Positions 26,537-36,204 of a stretch of 64,000 nucleotides of DNA are shown here, piece by piece. Positions within the stretch are counted from its first letter, which is position 1. Every line of letters begins with the position of its first letter. This stretch comes from Nocardia jiangxiensis NBRC 101359 (GTDB lineage Bacteria > Actinomycetota > Actinomycetes > Mycobacteriales > Mycobacteriaceae), in the NCBI RefSeq assembly GCF_000308615.1, contig NZ_BAGB01000041.1:806001-870000 (forward strand), read 5' to 3'. The notes under the pieces are model-generated. The model searched no databases, had not been told where the DNA came from, and worked only from the letters and a program-made list of their open reading frames with translations. The position numbers and the translations under genes are program-made.

Positions 26537-29500
26537 ATGACCAGGACCGCCGCCACACCACGCGAGCTCCGTACCCGCCTGGCCGAACTCTCGATCCGCG
26601 ACGAACACCGGTTACGGCGACGGCTCGACAAGGCCCGTGGCGGCGACCTCGCCGAAATCGAGAACGAGATCACCGCCGCCGAGGGCCGTATCGCGGCCCG
26701 CCGCGCTGCCGTTCCGCAGATCCGTTATCCCGAACAGCTGCCAGTCTCGGCGCGCCGCGACGACATCGCCGCGGCCATCGCGGCACATCAGGTGGTCGTC
26801 ATCGCCGGTGAGACCGGTTCGGGCAAGACCACCCAGATCCCGAAGATCTGCCTGGAGCTGGGCCGCGGCATCCGCGGCACGATCGGCCACACCCAGCCGC
26901 GTCGCCTCGCCGCCCGCACCGTGGCCGAACGCATCGCTCAGGAGCTGGGCACCGAACTCGGCGACGTGGTCGGCTATACGGTCCGCTTCACCGATCAGGC
27001 CTCCGACCGCACCCTGGTCAAACTGATGACCGACGGCATCCTGCTCGCCGAGATCCAGCGCGACCGCATGCTGCGCCGCTACGACACGATCATCATCGAC
27101 GAGGCGCACGAACGCAGCCTCAACATCGATTTCCTGCTCGGCTATCTGAAACAGCTACTGCCCAAGCGCCCGGACCTCAAGGTCATCATCACCTCGGCCA
27201 CCATCGATCCGGAGCTGTTCGCCCGGCATTTCGGCACGCAGACTCCTTCCAGCCGTGAGGATTCCGTCGACGGTGCGGCATCGACCGCCGAGGGCACTGC
27301 GAGCCCGGACCCCGATTCGACAGCGCAGCAAGCGAATCGGCACGAGACCGAGTCCCACGACGCCGGGGAATCCCAACTGCGTCGGAACGACGGTGCGGGC
27401 CCCGCGGACTCGGGCACGGCCGCGCCGATCGTGGAAGTGTCCGGGCGGTCGTTTCCGGTGGAGGTGCGGTACCGGCCGCTGTCGCTCGAAATTCCGGTCA
27501 CCTCGGAGGATCTCGACGACGAGGACACCGAGATCGTGGACCGGGATCCGACCGACGCCATCGGCGACGCGGTGCGCGAACTGCTCGCCGAGGGTGACGG
27601 GGACATCCTGGTGTTCCTGTCCGGGGAACGCGAAATCCGTGATGCCGCCGACACATTGCGCGATATGCGGCTGCCGCGGACCGAGATCCTGCCGCTGTTC
27701 GCTCGGTTGTCGGCGGCCGAGCAGCATCGGGTGTTCGAACCGCACACCGGGCGGCGCGTGGTGCTGGCGACCAATGTCGCGGAGACCTCGCTGACCGTAC
27801 CGGGCATTCGCTACGTCATCGATCCGGGCACCGCGCGTATCTCGCGATATTCGTTGCGCACCAAGGTGCAACGACTGCCGATCGAACCGATTTCCCAGGC
27901 TTCGGCACGGCAGCGGTCGGGCCGATGCGGCCGTGTCGCGGACGGCATCGCGATCCGGTTGTATTCCGAGGACGATTTCGAATCCCGTCCGAGATTCACC
28001 GAGCCGGAGATCCTGCGCACCAATCTGGCCGCGGTCATTCTGCAGATGACCGCCCTGGGACTGGGCGATATCGAGAGCTTCCCGTTCGTCGAGCCACCCG
28101 ATTCCCGCGCCATCCGCGACGGTATCGCGCTGCTCGAGGAACTCGGCGCGCTGACCCACCGCGAGGATCGAGGCCGCGCGGGCTCGGCATCAGGCACGGC
28201 CCTGGCGCTGACCTCGATCGGCCGCGAAATGGCTCAGATCCCGGTGGATCCGCGGATGGCGCGGATGCTGGTCGAGGCACAGCGCGGCGGCTGCCTGGCC
28301 GAGGTGCTCATCATCGTGGCCGCCCTGTCCATCCAGGACGTGCGCGAACGTCCGGTCGACCATCAGCAGGCCGCCGACGCCCAACACGCTCGTTTCACCG
28401 TCGAGGGCTCGGACTTCCTGTCCTACCTGCGCCTCTGGGACTACCTGCGAGAACAGCGAAAGGCACTGTCCTCCAACCAGTTCCGCCGCATGTGCCGCGA
28501 CGAGTTCCTGCACTACCTGCGCATCCGCGAATGGCAGGACCTGCAGGGCCAACTCCGCACCATCACCCGCAGCCTGGGCTGGCATCCGGACACCGATCGT
28601 CCCAGTGCCGAATCCGACGGCATCGCAACAATATCCGGTGCTCGAGACCAGCGGGGTGCGGGAGCCGCTACCCCGGGGCGAGATCGGGCAGCCGAACGCG
28701 GCAAGCCGTCCGAACGAGACCAGCACTTCGCATCCGAGGCCGGGCGCGGGAACGACAAGCGGTCCAGCAACGGTGAATCCCGTTCCGACCGAGCCGAATC
28801 CACCCGCAACGGGCGCAGAACGCAGCCTGACGACCAGGCCGGAGGAAACGACGGAGCCGCACGAGGCCGCGGATCTCGTTCCCGCGGTGACGAATCCGCA
28901 TCCCAGGAGCGCGGCGGCGGCTCAGGTCGTCGCGGCCGATCTGGCAGCAGGCGCGAATCCGGGAACGGCCCAGCCGAATCCGGGCGTGAACGGGCCGCCG
29001 TGCAGCGCGCCGGGCAGGCGGATGCACCGCCTGCGAGCGCGCCGGAATCGGATGGGTTGCCGTGGGATGTGACATCGATTCATCAGGCGCTGTTGGCGGG
29101 CATGCTGTCGCATATCGGGGTGCGTGAGGCGGAGACGCGAGAGTTCCTCGGGGCGCGCAATGCCAAGTTCATGATCTTCCCCGGATCGTCGCTGGCGAAG
29201 AAGCCGCCGCGGTGGGTGATGGCGGCCGAACTGGTGGAGACCTCGCGGCTGTGGGGGCGCACCGCGGCACGGATCGAGCCGGAATGGGCCGAGCGACTGG
29301 CCGGTGATCTGGTCAAACGCACGTATTCCGAACCACACTGGTCCACCAAACGGGGCGCGGCCGCGGCGTACGAACGGGTGACGCTGTACGGAATTCCGCT
29401 GGTCGTGCAGCGGCGCGTGGATTTCGGCCGCATCGACCCCGAACTGTCCCGCGAGTTGTTCATCAGACATGCCCTCGTCCAGGGCGAATGGCAGACCCGG

Positions 29501-31138
29501 CACGAATTCTTCGCCCGCAATCGCGAATTGCTGGAGGACGTGGCCGATCTGGAACATCGAGCGCGCCGACGCGACATCCTGGTCGACGATCAGGTGCTGT
29601 TCGACTTCTACGACGAGCGGATTCCCGCGGACATCGTATCGGTCCGGCATTTCGACAGCTGGTGGCGCACACAGCGACGCGAGAATCCGAACCTGCTGGA
29701 TTTCACCGCGTCGACGGTGGTGAACGACGATGCGGCCGTGCTGGATCCGGCCGCGTACCCGGACAGCTGGCGGCAGGGCGAGCTGAGTTTCCCGCTCACC
29801 TACCAGTTCGAACCCGGGCAGGCCGACGACGGTGTCACCGCGCACATCCCGGTCGCCCAGCTCGCGCACATCCGGGCGGTCGGCTTCGACTGGCTGGTGC
29901 CCGGTATGCGCGAGGACCTCGCGGCGGCATGGATCAAGACGCTTCCGAAACATCTGCGCCGCAGCGTGGTTCCGGCGCCCGACTTCGCTCGCGCGGCCCT
30001 GGCGCAGCTCACCCCGCGCGCCGAACCGCTGCGGACCGGGCTGGCCCGGGAACTGTCCCGGCTCGGTTCGTTCACCGTCCGGCCCGCGGACCTGAATCCC
30101 GCGGCGCTACCGGACCATCTGCGGATGACCTTCGCCGCCACCGCCCCCGACGGCACCGTGGTGGACCGCGACAAGGATCTGGCAGCGCTGAAGAACCGGC
30201 TGTCCGACCAGGTCTCGAAATCCGTCGCGCGGGCCACCGCCGCCGCCGAACGCCCCGCGGCCACGGTGTGGACCTCCGAATCGCTGGGCGCGCTGCCACC
30301 GTCGGTCCGCCGGGAGGTGGGCGGGCAGACCATCACCGGCTATCCGGCGCTGGTTCCCGAGGGTGCGGGCGTCGCGGTGCGGGTGCTGGCCTCGCCGGCC
30401 GCACAGGCCGCCGCCATGCGCACCGGCACCCGCGTACTGCTGTTGAATCAACTGCCCGCCTCGGCTCGCGCGGCCACCGCCGGGCTGTCCCCCACCGATC
30501 GCCTTGCGCTGAGCCAGAATCCGTCCGGCTCGCTGGACGCGTTGATCGAGGATTGCCGGGCCTGCGCCGCGGACGAGCTGATCGCCGAGAACGGCGGCCC
30601 GGTCCGGGCTCCCGAGGAATTCACGGCATTGGTCGAGCGGATCCGCCCGCAGTTCGGCGCGGCGGTGGCCCGCATCGTGCGTCTGGTGGTCCCGGTCCTG
30701 ACTCAGGCCCACCACGTGCGCAGCGCGCTGGCCGGCACCGCCGATCGCGAGATCGCCGAGGATGTCCGCCATCAGCTCGACGACCTGGTTTTCGCCGGAT
30801 TCGTCACCGAATTCGGCAGTGCTCGCCTGCGTGAGCTGCCCCGCTACCTGCAGGCCGCGGCGTCGCGTCTGGCGGCGCTCCCCGCCTCGGCGAACCGCGA
30901 CCGCCAGGGCATGGCCGAACTCGACCGCGTGCACGCCGCCTACCAGCGCCTGCTCGAGGCACTCCCCGAGGCACGCCGCACGGGCCGCGACGTCACCGAA
31001 ATCTGGTGGATGATCGAGGAACTGCGCGTCAGTCTCTTCGCTCAGCAACTCGGCACGCCATATCCGGTGTCGGCCAAGCGAATCGAACGAGCCATCACCA
31101 CGGTCCGCACCACACCGGTCACCCGCCGCACACACTGA
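26537..31138 (+). CDS. hrpA: ATP-dependent RNA helicase HrpA
   Basis: A 1533-residue DEAH-box helicase. Walker A is GETGSGKTTQ, motif II DEAH (IIIDEAHERSLN), motif III SAT, and motif VI QRSGRCGR. It carries the long HrpA C-terminal DUF3418-like region and would act in mRNA processing. Two low-complexity inserts stand out: an acidic one at about residues 235-300, splitting the two RecA-like lobes, and an Arg/Gly/Ser-rich one of about 150 residues at ~690-840. Both are probably disordered. ATG 26537 follows GGAGGG and fits the family start. Confidence 0.92.
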   Translation: MTRTAATPRELRTRLAELSIRDEHRLRRRLDKARGGDLAEIENEITAAEGRIAARRAAVPQIRYPEQLPVSARRDDIAAAIAAHQVVVIAGETGSGKTTQIPKICLELGRGIRGTIGHTQPRRLAARTVAERIAQELGTELGDVVGYTVRFTDQASDRTLVKLMTDGILLAEIQRDRMLRRYDTIIIDEAHERSLNIDFLLGYLKQLLPKRPDLKVIITSATIDPELFARHFGTQTPSSREDSVDGAASTAEGTASPDPDSTAQQANRHETESHDAGESQLRRNDGAGPADSGTAAPIVEVSGRSFPVEVRYRPLSLEIPVTSEDLDDEDTEIVDRDPTDAIGDAVRELLAEGDGDILVFLSGEREIRDAADTLRDMRLPRTEILPLFARLSAAEQHRVFEPHTGRRVVLATNVAETSLTVPGIRYVIDPGTARISRYSLRTKVQRLPIEPISQASARQRSGRCGRVADGIAIRLYSEDDFESRPRFTEPEILRTNLAAVILQMTALGLGDIESFPFVEPPDSRAIRDGIALLEELGALTHREDRGRAGSASGTALALTSIGREMAQIPVDPRMARMLVEAQRGGCLAEVLIIVAALSIQDVRERPVDHQQAADAQHARFTVEGSDFLSYLRLWDYLREQRKALSSNQFRRMCRDEFLHYLRIREWQDLQGQLRTITRSLGWHPDTDRPSAESDGIATISGARDQRGAGAATPGRDRAAERGKPSERDQHFASEAGRGNDKRSSNGESRSDRAESTRNGRRTQPDDQAGGNDGAARGRGSRSRGDESASQERGGGSGRRGRSGSRRESGNGPAESGRERAAVQRAGQADAPPASAPESDGLPWDVTSIHQALLAGMLSHIGVREAETREFLGARNAKFMIFPGSSLAKKPPRWVMAAELVETSRLWGRTAARIEPEWAERLAGDLVKRTYSEPHWSTKRGAAAAYERVTLYGIPLVVQRRVDFGRIDPELSRELFIRHALVQGEWQTRHEFFARNRELLEDVADLEHRARRRDILVDDQVLFDFYDERIPADIVSVRHFDSWWRTQRRENPNLLDFTASTVVNDDAAVLDPAAYPDSWRQGELSFPLTYQFEPGQADDGVTAHIPVAQLAHIRAVGFDWLVPGMREDLAAAWIKTLPKHLRRSVVPAPDFARAALAQLTPRAEPLRTGLARELSRLGSFTVRPADLNPAALPDHLRMTFAATAPDGTVVDRDKDLAALKNRLSDQVSKSVARATAAAERPAATVWTSESLGALPPSVRREVGGQTITGYPALVPEGAGVAVRVLASPAAQAAAMRTGTRVLLLNQLPASARAATAGLSPTDRLALSQNPSGSLDALIEDCRACAADELIAENGGPVRAPEEFTALVERIRPQFGAAVARIVRLVVPVLTQAHHVRSALAGTADREIAEDVRHQLDDLVFAGFVTEFGSARLRELPRYLQAAASRLAALPASANRDRQGMAELDRVHAAYQRLLEALPEARRTGRDVTEIWWMIEELRVSLFAQQLGTPYPVSAKRIERAITTVRTTPVTRRTH

Positions 31139-31218
31139 GATAGCTCGCGTCGCCCGGAAACTGCCACCGCCCCGGCTCGTGACAGCACCGCCCCTCAGGG
31201 TGCATCCGACCCTCGGCG

Positions 31219-31253
31219 GATCACACTCGAGGTGGCACAACTCGAGTGTGATC
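31219..31253. terminator. Long inverted repeat between hrpA and the SRPBCC gene
   Basis: Perfect 13-bp arms GATCACACTCGAG and CTCGAGTGTGATC flank a 9-base loop. There is no T-run. It lies 80 bp after hrpA and ~85 bp before the next start, so it may be a terminator or an operator. Confidence 0.5.
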
Positions 31254-31337
31254 GCCCTGCCGTGGACCGGTTCGGTAATGGTCGGGCCGGGCTCACATCC
31301 CCCCGGCGACGGACCGGCACCGACGTATCGTGGTGCG

Positions 31338-31754
31338 GTGACCTATCCGGTGCGCACTATCACCATCGACATCGACCGATCGTTCGACGAGGTCGCGGAT
31401 TTCCTCGCCGAGCCACTCAATTTTCCGCGCTGGGCGACCGGTCTGTCGTCCGGTATCGAACCATGCTCGCCGAGTACCGGCGCGGAGCCCGGCGAGTGGA
31501 TCGCAGCCGCCCCGCAGGGGACGGCCTTCGTTCGATTCAGCCCGCCCAACGCATATGGGGTGGCCGATCACCAGGTCCGATTGCCGGACGGATCCGTGGT
31601 GCACATCCCGCTGCGCGCGATGCGCAACGGCGACGGAACGACCATCGCGTTCACTCTGTTTCGGCTGCCCGACGTGGACGACGAGCAGTTCGACACGGAC
31701 AGCGACTGGGTGCGACGCGACTTGAACGCCCTGAAAGCGTTGTTGGAGAAGTAA
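31338..31754 (+). CDS. SRPBCC (START-like) family protein
   Basis: A 138-residue protein starting at GTG 31338. The pattern TITIDIDRSFDEVADFLAEPLNFPRW is the first strand and helix pair of the SRPBCC/polyketide-cyclase-like fold, which binds hydrophobic ligands. There is no catalytic motif to name, so this is a fold assignment. The frame is open to 31179. It converges with nrdR, with a 12-bp gap. Confidence 0.75.
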   Translation: MTYPVRTITIDIDRSFDEVADFLAEPLNFPRWATGLSSGIEPCSPSTGAEPGEWIAAAPQGTAFVRFSPPNAYGVADHQVRLPDGSVVHIPLRAMRNGDGTTIAFTLFRLPDVDDEQFDTDSDWVRRDLNALKALLEK

Positions 31755-31766
31755 TCCGCCGCGGGT

Positions 31767-32258
31767 TCAGTCCTTGCCCGCGGGAACCGGCTCCTCCTCG
31801 CGCGCCTGTTCGGCGCGACGGCGGCGCAGATCGGCGATCTCGTGTTCGAAATCGTCTGCGGAGCTGAAGGATCGGTAGACCGAGGCGAAGCGTAGGTAGG
31901 CGACCTCGTCCAGGTCGCGCAGCGGACCCAGGATCGCCAGGCCGACCTCGTGACTGGGGACCTCCGGAGATCCCGTGGCGCGCACCGCATCCTCGACCTG
32001 CTGAGCGAGCAGGTTGAGCGCATCGTCGTCGACCTCACGGCCCTGGCAGGCACGCCGCACGCCGCGGATCACCTTCTCCCGGCTGAACGGCTCGGTCACC
32101 CCGCTACGTTTGACCACCGACAGAATGGCGTTCTCGACGGTGGTGAACCGCCGCCCACATTGCGGGCAGGCACGACGGCGCCTGATGGCGGTGCCTTCCT
32201 CGGCCTCACGCGAGTCGACCACCCTGGAGTCCGGGTGCCGACAGTATGGGCAATGCAT
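31767..32258 (-). CDS. nrdR: Transcriptional repressor NrdR
   Basis: A 163-residue protein with an N-terminal zinc ribbon (MHCPYCRHPDSRVVDSREAE then CPQCGRRFTT) and an ATP-cone domain (GVRRACQGREVDDDALNLLAQQVE). NrdR senses the ATP/dATP balance and represses ribonucleotide reductase operons. The C-terminus is acidic. Its position upstream of a LysM protein and lexA matches the M. tuberculosis order. Confidence 0.96.
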   Translation of the reverse strand: MHCPYCRHPDSRVVDSREAEEGTAIRRRRACPQCGRRFTTVENAILSVVKRSGVTEPFSREKVIRGVRRACQGREVDDDALNLLAQQVEDAVRATGSPEVPSHEVGLAILGPLRDLDEVAYLRFASVYRSFSSADDFEHEIADLRRRRAEQAREEEPVPAGKD

Positions 32259-32384
32259 CCGAGTTCCTTCGTCGATGCCTGCAGTCGTCCATAGCCATGC
32301 TGTATCTACACAGCACTGTCGAGGATACCTGTCGGCCCGCCAGGGTTCGGATGCGGAGTCGACGCCGCCACCGCCCATGGAACA

Positions 32385-32882
32385 CTACCGCCCGGATGTC
32401 GGCACGATCAGTGTCCCGCCCGCGGCAACCTGCGTGCCCTGTAGCGAGTTGAGCTGCACGATCCGATCGACCGTCTCGCGCACCGGAACCCCGGGCGCCA
32501 CCCGCACCGCGACCTCCGCCAGCGGCTCGCCCTCGTGCACCTGGACGACCGTCGTCGTCGGACTCGACACCGCACCCGCGCGCAACTGAGCGATCCCGAG
32601 CAGACCGCCGACCGCCAGCGCACTGAGCAGAGCGGCCAGCGCCAACGCCGCGAATCCGATCCGCGCCTGCTCGACCCGGGCCTGCGGATGCGGCGTCTCG
32701 GCGAACCGGACCCGCGGCCGGTCGTATCGCATGCCCCCGGAGGGCGGTCGGGCGGTGCGTAATCGCCCGGCGCGCACCTCCCGGCTGCGCACTCCGGCCG
32801 CGCGTGGCCGGTGACCGGGCATTACGGCGTCGAGCCCCGAATCGCTTGCGGTGATTTCGATTTCGCTGATCGTGGTGCGCAT
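32385..32882 (-). CDS. LysM-domain cell-envelope protein (Rv2719c-like)
   Basis: A 165-residue protein starting at ATG 32882. It has a cytosolic basic N-terminal half, one membrane helix (IGFAALALAALLSALAVGGLLGIA) and a C-terminal LysM domain (VVQVHEGEPLAEVAVRVAP, then TVDRIVQLNSLQGTQVAAGGTLIVP). The single helix places the LysM domain outside the membrane, where it would bind peptidoglycan. In M. tuberculosis the gene beside lexA (Rv2719c) is SOS-induced and slows division; this role is inferred from position and the SOS box. Confidence 0.8.
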   Translation of the reverse strand: MRTTISEIEITASDSGLDAVMPGHRPRAAGVRSREVRAGRLRTARPPSGGMRYDRPRVRFAETPHPQARVEQARIGFAALALAALLSALAVGGLLGIAQLRAGAVSSPTTTVVQVHEGEPLAEVAVRVAPGVPVRETVDRIVQLNSLQGTQVAAGGTLIVPTSGR

Positions 32883-32942
32883 CGGACGGACCTCCGGGGG
32901 GCGGTGTGCTGGATCGATTTCCGGTTTTCGATCATGTGTTCG

Positions 32943-32958
32943 AAGAACTGATGTTCGA
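32943..32958 (-). promoter_or_regulatory. SOS box (LexA operator) for the LysM gene
   Basis: AAGAACTGATGTTCGA differs from the actinobacterial consensus TCGAAC-N4-GTTCGA at two positions. It lies 60 bp upstream of the minus-strand LysM gene. Confidence 0.75.
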
Positions 32959-33005
32959 TTTCTACCACGCGCCACCGACAAAGTCACCACCATCCGCGAC
33001 ATGCG

Positions 33006-33046
33006 TCGAACAGATGTTTGAAACCTGGCCGAGACCGGACTACATT
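33006..33046 (+). promoter_or_regulatory. lexA promoter with overlapping SOS box
   Basis: TCGAACAGATGTTTGA (33006-33021) matches the SOS box with one change. It overlaps a -35 TTGAAA (33018-33023), which is 17 bp from a -10 TACATT (33041-33046). A LexA dimer here would block its own promoter. Confidence 0.85.
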
Positions 33047-33239
33047 CGGAGCACGCGATCCGGCGCAGGCCGGTACGAGCGGATCAGACCGACGCGGTGG
33101 CCGAGCGTCGGCGCACGACCCGAGGAGGACGAAGCACACCCATGAACGGGAGGACCACGACCGTGAGTGAGCGCAGCGAGGCAACCACGGACACCGCGCG
33201 CATCGCGCACGCCCGACCGAGCATCGGCGAGGTGCGGTC

Positions 33240-33989
33240 GTGAACGAGCGCAGAGCCGAGGACCGCGACGACACGGCCGGTCCCGTCGGCGCCGACGAGA
33301 GCGCCGAATCACCCGGCACCGGAACGGATCTCACCGCCCGCCAGCGCAAGGTGCTGGAGGTCATCCGCACCTCGGTCGCCGAGCGCGGTTATCCGCCGAG
33401 CATCCGCGAGATCGGCGATGCGGTCGGTTTGACCTCGACATCCTCGGTCGCCCATCAGCTGCGCGCCCTCGAACGCAAGGGCTATCTGCGCCGCGACCCG
33501 AACCGTCCCCGCGCGGTGGACGTGCGCGGCCTCGACGAGACGGCGATGCGCGCGGTCACCGGCGTGACCACACTGCACGCGGTGCCGAGCGAATCCGAGT
33601 CCGGCGATCAGCCGACCCCGACCTACGTCCCGGTGCTGGGCCGGATCGCCGCCGGTGGCCCGATCCTGGCCGAGCAGGCGGTGGAGGACGTATTCCCGCT
33701 CCCCCGCGAGCTGGTCGGCGAGGGTTCGCTGTTCTTGCTGAAGGTCGTCGGTGAGTCGATGGTCGACGCGGCGATCTGCGACGGCGACTGGGTCGTGGTG
33801 CGTCAGCAGAACGTGGCGGACAACGGCGATATCGTCGCGGCGATGATCGAGGGCGAAGCCACCGTCAAGACGTTCAAGCGCACCGGTAAGGACGTCTGGC
33901 TGATGCCGCACAACCCGCATTTCGAACCGATTCCGGGTAACGACGCGCAGATCCTGGGCAAGGTCGTCACCGTCATCCGCAAGATCTGA
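33240..33989 (+). CDS. lexA: SOS repressor LexA
   Basis: A 249-residue LexA starting at GTG 33240. The winged-helix domain (LTARQRKVLEVIRTSVAERGYPP, then SSVAHQLRALERKGYL) is followed by the autocleavage domain. The cleavage Ala-Gly is in LGRIAAGGP, the catalytic Ser in GESMVDAAI and the Lys in GEATVKTFKR. The N-terminal ~30-residue acidic extension is longer than in E. coli. It represses DNA-repair genes until RecA triggers self-cleavage. A 33-codon ORF ends across the start codon. Confidence 0.96.
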   Translation: MNERRAEDRDDTAGPVGADESAESPGTGTDLTARQRKVLEVIRTSVAERGYPPSIREIGDAVGLTSTSSVAHQLRALERKGYLRRDPNRPRAVDVRGLDETAMRAVTGVTTLHAVPSESESGDQPTPTYVPVLGRIAAGGPILAEQAVEDVFPLPRELVGEGSLFLLKVVGESMVDAAICDGDWVVVRQQNVADNGDIVAAMIEGEATVKTFKRTGKDVWLMPHNPHFEPIPGNDAQILGKVVTVIRKI

Positions 33990-34004
33990 GGTCGCCCCAA
34001 CGCC

Positions 34005-34030
34005 TGCCGTGCCACTTCGGTGGCACGGCA
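34005..34030. terminator. Hairpin terminator between lexA and the CtaG-like gene
   Basis: Perfect 10-bp arms TGCCGTGCCA / TGGCACGGCA close on a CTTCGG loop. Its position between convergent genes allows it to stop transcription from both sides. Confidence 0.8.
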
Positions 34031-34039
34031 GTTCGCGTT

Positions 34040-35035
34040 TCAGCGGCCGAAGCGCTGCCGCAACTGCGGATCGTTCTCCCACCACAACCCGCTCTGCACC
34101 GCGTCGGCTCCCGCGGCCTGGGGACCGGATCGGCTGAATTTCTGCCGCCGGGCGGGTGCCGCGGGCGCGGCGGCGGCCTCGGCCGCATCGAGTTCGGCAT
34201 CCACCTCGGCGGCCTTGCGCCGCTCGTCCGAGGCCCACGAACGCATCAGCGCCAGCAGATACGGCAGCCCCAGCACATCGCCGAGCACCCAGATGATGCC
34301 CGCGGCGATGGTCTGATCCATCCGCAGATCCGGTCCCCAGGTCCGCCCGACCTCGGTGTAGTAGTCGAGCGCCACCAGCGGCCCCCACCACAGCACGATG
34401 CCGAGGACGCCGTCGGCGAGCGATTCGAAGATCGTGATCAACAGCGACAAGCCCTGCGAATAGCGGTGCGGCACCGGATCGGTCTGCAGTCGCGAGTAGA
34501 AGTAGACGAATCCGATGACCACCAGCACGATTCGGGTGACCGCGTCCGCTGCGCCGTGTCGCAGCACGATCTCGTACCAGGGACTCAGGAACAGCAACCA
34601 CGGCACGGCCAGCATCGCCAGTGACGGCGCGAGCGGGAAGGTCACCGCACGGGCGATGGTCGATTCCAGGATCCGGTCGAGCCGGGCCTGACCGTCCGGG
34701 CCCAGTGCCTCCCGCAACACCGTGAGCGGACGTCCGCTGGCCAGCCCGAACGGCACCACGTACAGCAGCAGCAGGGTCTGCAGTGCCCGCACCCACATCA
34801 ACGTGTCGGAATAGACCCCGACGACACTGATCCCGCTCAGCAGCCAGATCGCCAGGCCCATCAGCCCGAAGGCCGCCAGCCGCCCGCCGGGAATCACCGT
34901 GCCGCGACGTGCCGCGCGGGCGCGAGCCGCCCAGTATCCGGCCCCCAGCGCGGCGGTCACCACAACCGTCGAGGTGTCCCAGCGCCAGGATTCGAATACG
35001 GACTGCATGGTCAGCGGCGTCTCGATCCATCCCAC
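34040..35035 (-). CDS. Cytochrome c oxidase assembly protein (CtaG family)
   Basis: A 331-residue polytopic membrane protein (about seven helices) starting at ATG 35035. Segments such as LLLLYVVPFGLASGRPL, VPWLLFLSPWYE and GVLGIVLWWGPLV are typical of the caa3-type CtaG family, which helps to insert copper into cytochrome oxidase. The C-terminal 60 residues are Ala-rich and cytosolic. The ATG at 35008 is an alternative start. Confidence 0.8.
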   Translation of the reverse strand: MGWIETPLTMQSVFESWRWDTSTVVVTAALGAGYWAARARAARRGTVIPGGRLAAFGLMGLAIWLLSGISVVGVYSDTLMWVRALQTLLLLYVVPFGLASGRPLTVLREALGPDGQARLDRILESTIARAVTFPLAPSLAMLAVPWLLFLSPWYEIVLRHGAADAVTRIVLVVIGFVYFYSRLQTDPVPHRYSQGLSLLITIFESLADGVLGIVLWWGPLVALDYYTEVGRTWGPDLRMDQTIAAGIIWVLGDVLGLPYLLALMRSWASDERRKAAEVDAELDAAEAAAAPAAPARRQKFSRSGPQAAGADAVQSGLWWENDPQLRQRFGR

Positions 35036-35176
35036 GGCAGCCAGTATGCTCCCGCGCCGATCGCCGACTCGACGAGGGCGGCGAGCCTGGACGCACCGGT
35101 CGCCGGATATCGGCGCCCGAGCGCGGAACGTTCGGATGCCAGCTCGCCGCGACGGATCACCGCCGCGCCGAATAGA

Positions 35177-36166
35177 TCAGTGGCGCAACGCCTTCGGGCT
35201 CGGATGTGGCTGCCCGTGCGCATCGGCGCACTGCGACTCGGGCGGCGCGCCGAGGGCGATCAGTTCGGGACGCGCATGCTCGACCTGCAATGTGGCATGG
35301 GCGATGTGATGCTCGTCATCGAGCCAGTGCGCCAGATCCTCGCGCACGGCGTGGCAGTCCCGCCCGGCCTCCACGAGAACATGGGCCGACAGCGCTGGCG
35401 AACCCGAGGTTATCTCCCAGATGTGCAGATCGTGCACCTCGACCACACCATCGCGGGCCGCCATCGCCTGCCCGATCTCGGTCGGATCCAGGTCTGCGGG
35501 AGCGGCTTCGAGGAAGATCCGGCTCGAGGCGCGCACCAGGGAGACACCGGCTCGCAGCATCAGCGCGACGACCACCAGCGTCGCGATGGCATCGGCGCGG
35601 ACGAATCCGGTCAGCACGATGACCACACCGGCGACCGCGGTCGCGATGAAGGCGAACAGGTCGGTGACGATGTGCTGATAGGCGCCCTCGACATTGAGAC
35701 TGGTCCGGTTGGCGCGCGAAATCATCCATGTCGCAAGGAGATTCACCACAACCCCGACCAGCGCCGTGCCGAGCACGAGGCCGCCGGTCACCTCGGGCGG
35801 ATACAGCAGGCGGCGGACCGCCTCGTAGGCCAGCCACACCGACAGCAGCAGCAGGGTGATCCCGTTGGCCTGCGCCGAGAGAATCTCGACGCGTTTCCAG
35901 CCGAAGGTCATCCGTCCGGCGGCCGGTCGCGCGGCCAGGCGGATCGCCCAGAGCGCCAATGCGATGGAGGCGGCATCGGTCAGCATGTGCGCAGCGTCGG
36001 AGAGCAGTGCCAGCGAACCTGCCGCAACACCGACGAACACCTCGGCGAGCATGAACGCCGCGATCACCGCCAGCGCTGCGGCGAGCCACCGCCGATCGCT
36101 TTCGGAATTCGCATGCACATGACTGTGCGCGTGGTCGTGCCCGTGCCCCGCGTGCGCGGCCCCCAT
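35177..36166 (-). CDS. Cation diffusion facilitator (CzcD-like metal exporter)
   Basis: A 329-residue CDF transporter starting at ATG 36166. It has a His-rich N-terminus (HAGHGHDHAHSHVH), six membrane helices, the metal-site pattern SDAAHMLTDAAS in TM2 and the second HxxxD in TM5 (QHIVTDLFAF), then a cytosolic domain (VEVHDLHIWEITSG). Such proteins exchange Zn2+, Co2+ or Cd2+ for protons and export them; the HxxxD sites favour zinc. A promoter with an operator in its spacer lies just upstream. Confidence 0.9.
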   Translation of the reverse strand: MGAAHAGHGHDHAHSHVHANSESDRRWLAAALAVIAAFMLAEVFVGVAAGSLALLSDAAHMLTDAASIALALWAIRLAARPAAGRMTFGWKRVEILSAQANGITLLLLSVWLAYEAVRRLLYPPEVTGGLVLGTALVGVVVNLLATWMISRANRTSLNVEGAYQHIVTDLFAFIATAVAGVVIVLTGFVRADAIATLVVVALMLRAGVSLVRASSRIFLEAAPADLDPTEIGQAMAARDGVVEVHDLHIWEITSGSPALSAHVLVEAGRDCHAVREDLAHWLDDEHHIAHATLQVEHARPELIALGAPPESQCADAHGQPHPSPKALRH

Positions 36167-36204
36167 CCTGGTCTCCTTCCGGCGTAGACGATCTTTCTCC
36201 TGCG

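Noticed and set aside
28605..29072. 155-residue plus-strand frame within the hrpA insert
   Set aside because: It is a second reading of a low-complexity tract inside hrpA, with no start signal of its own.
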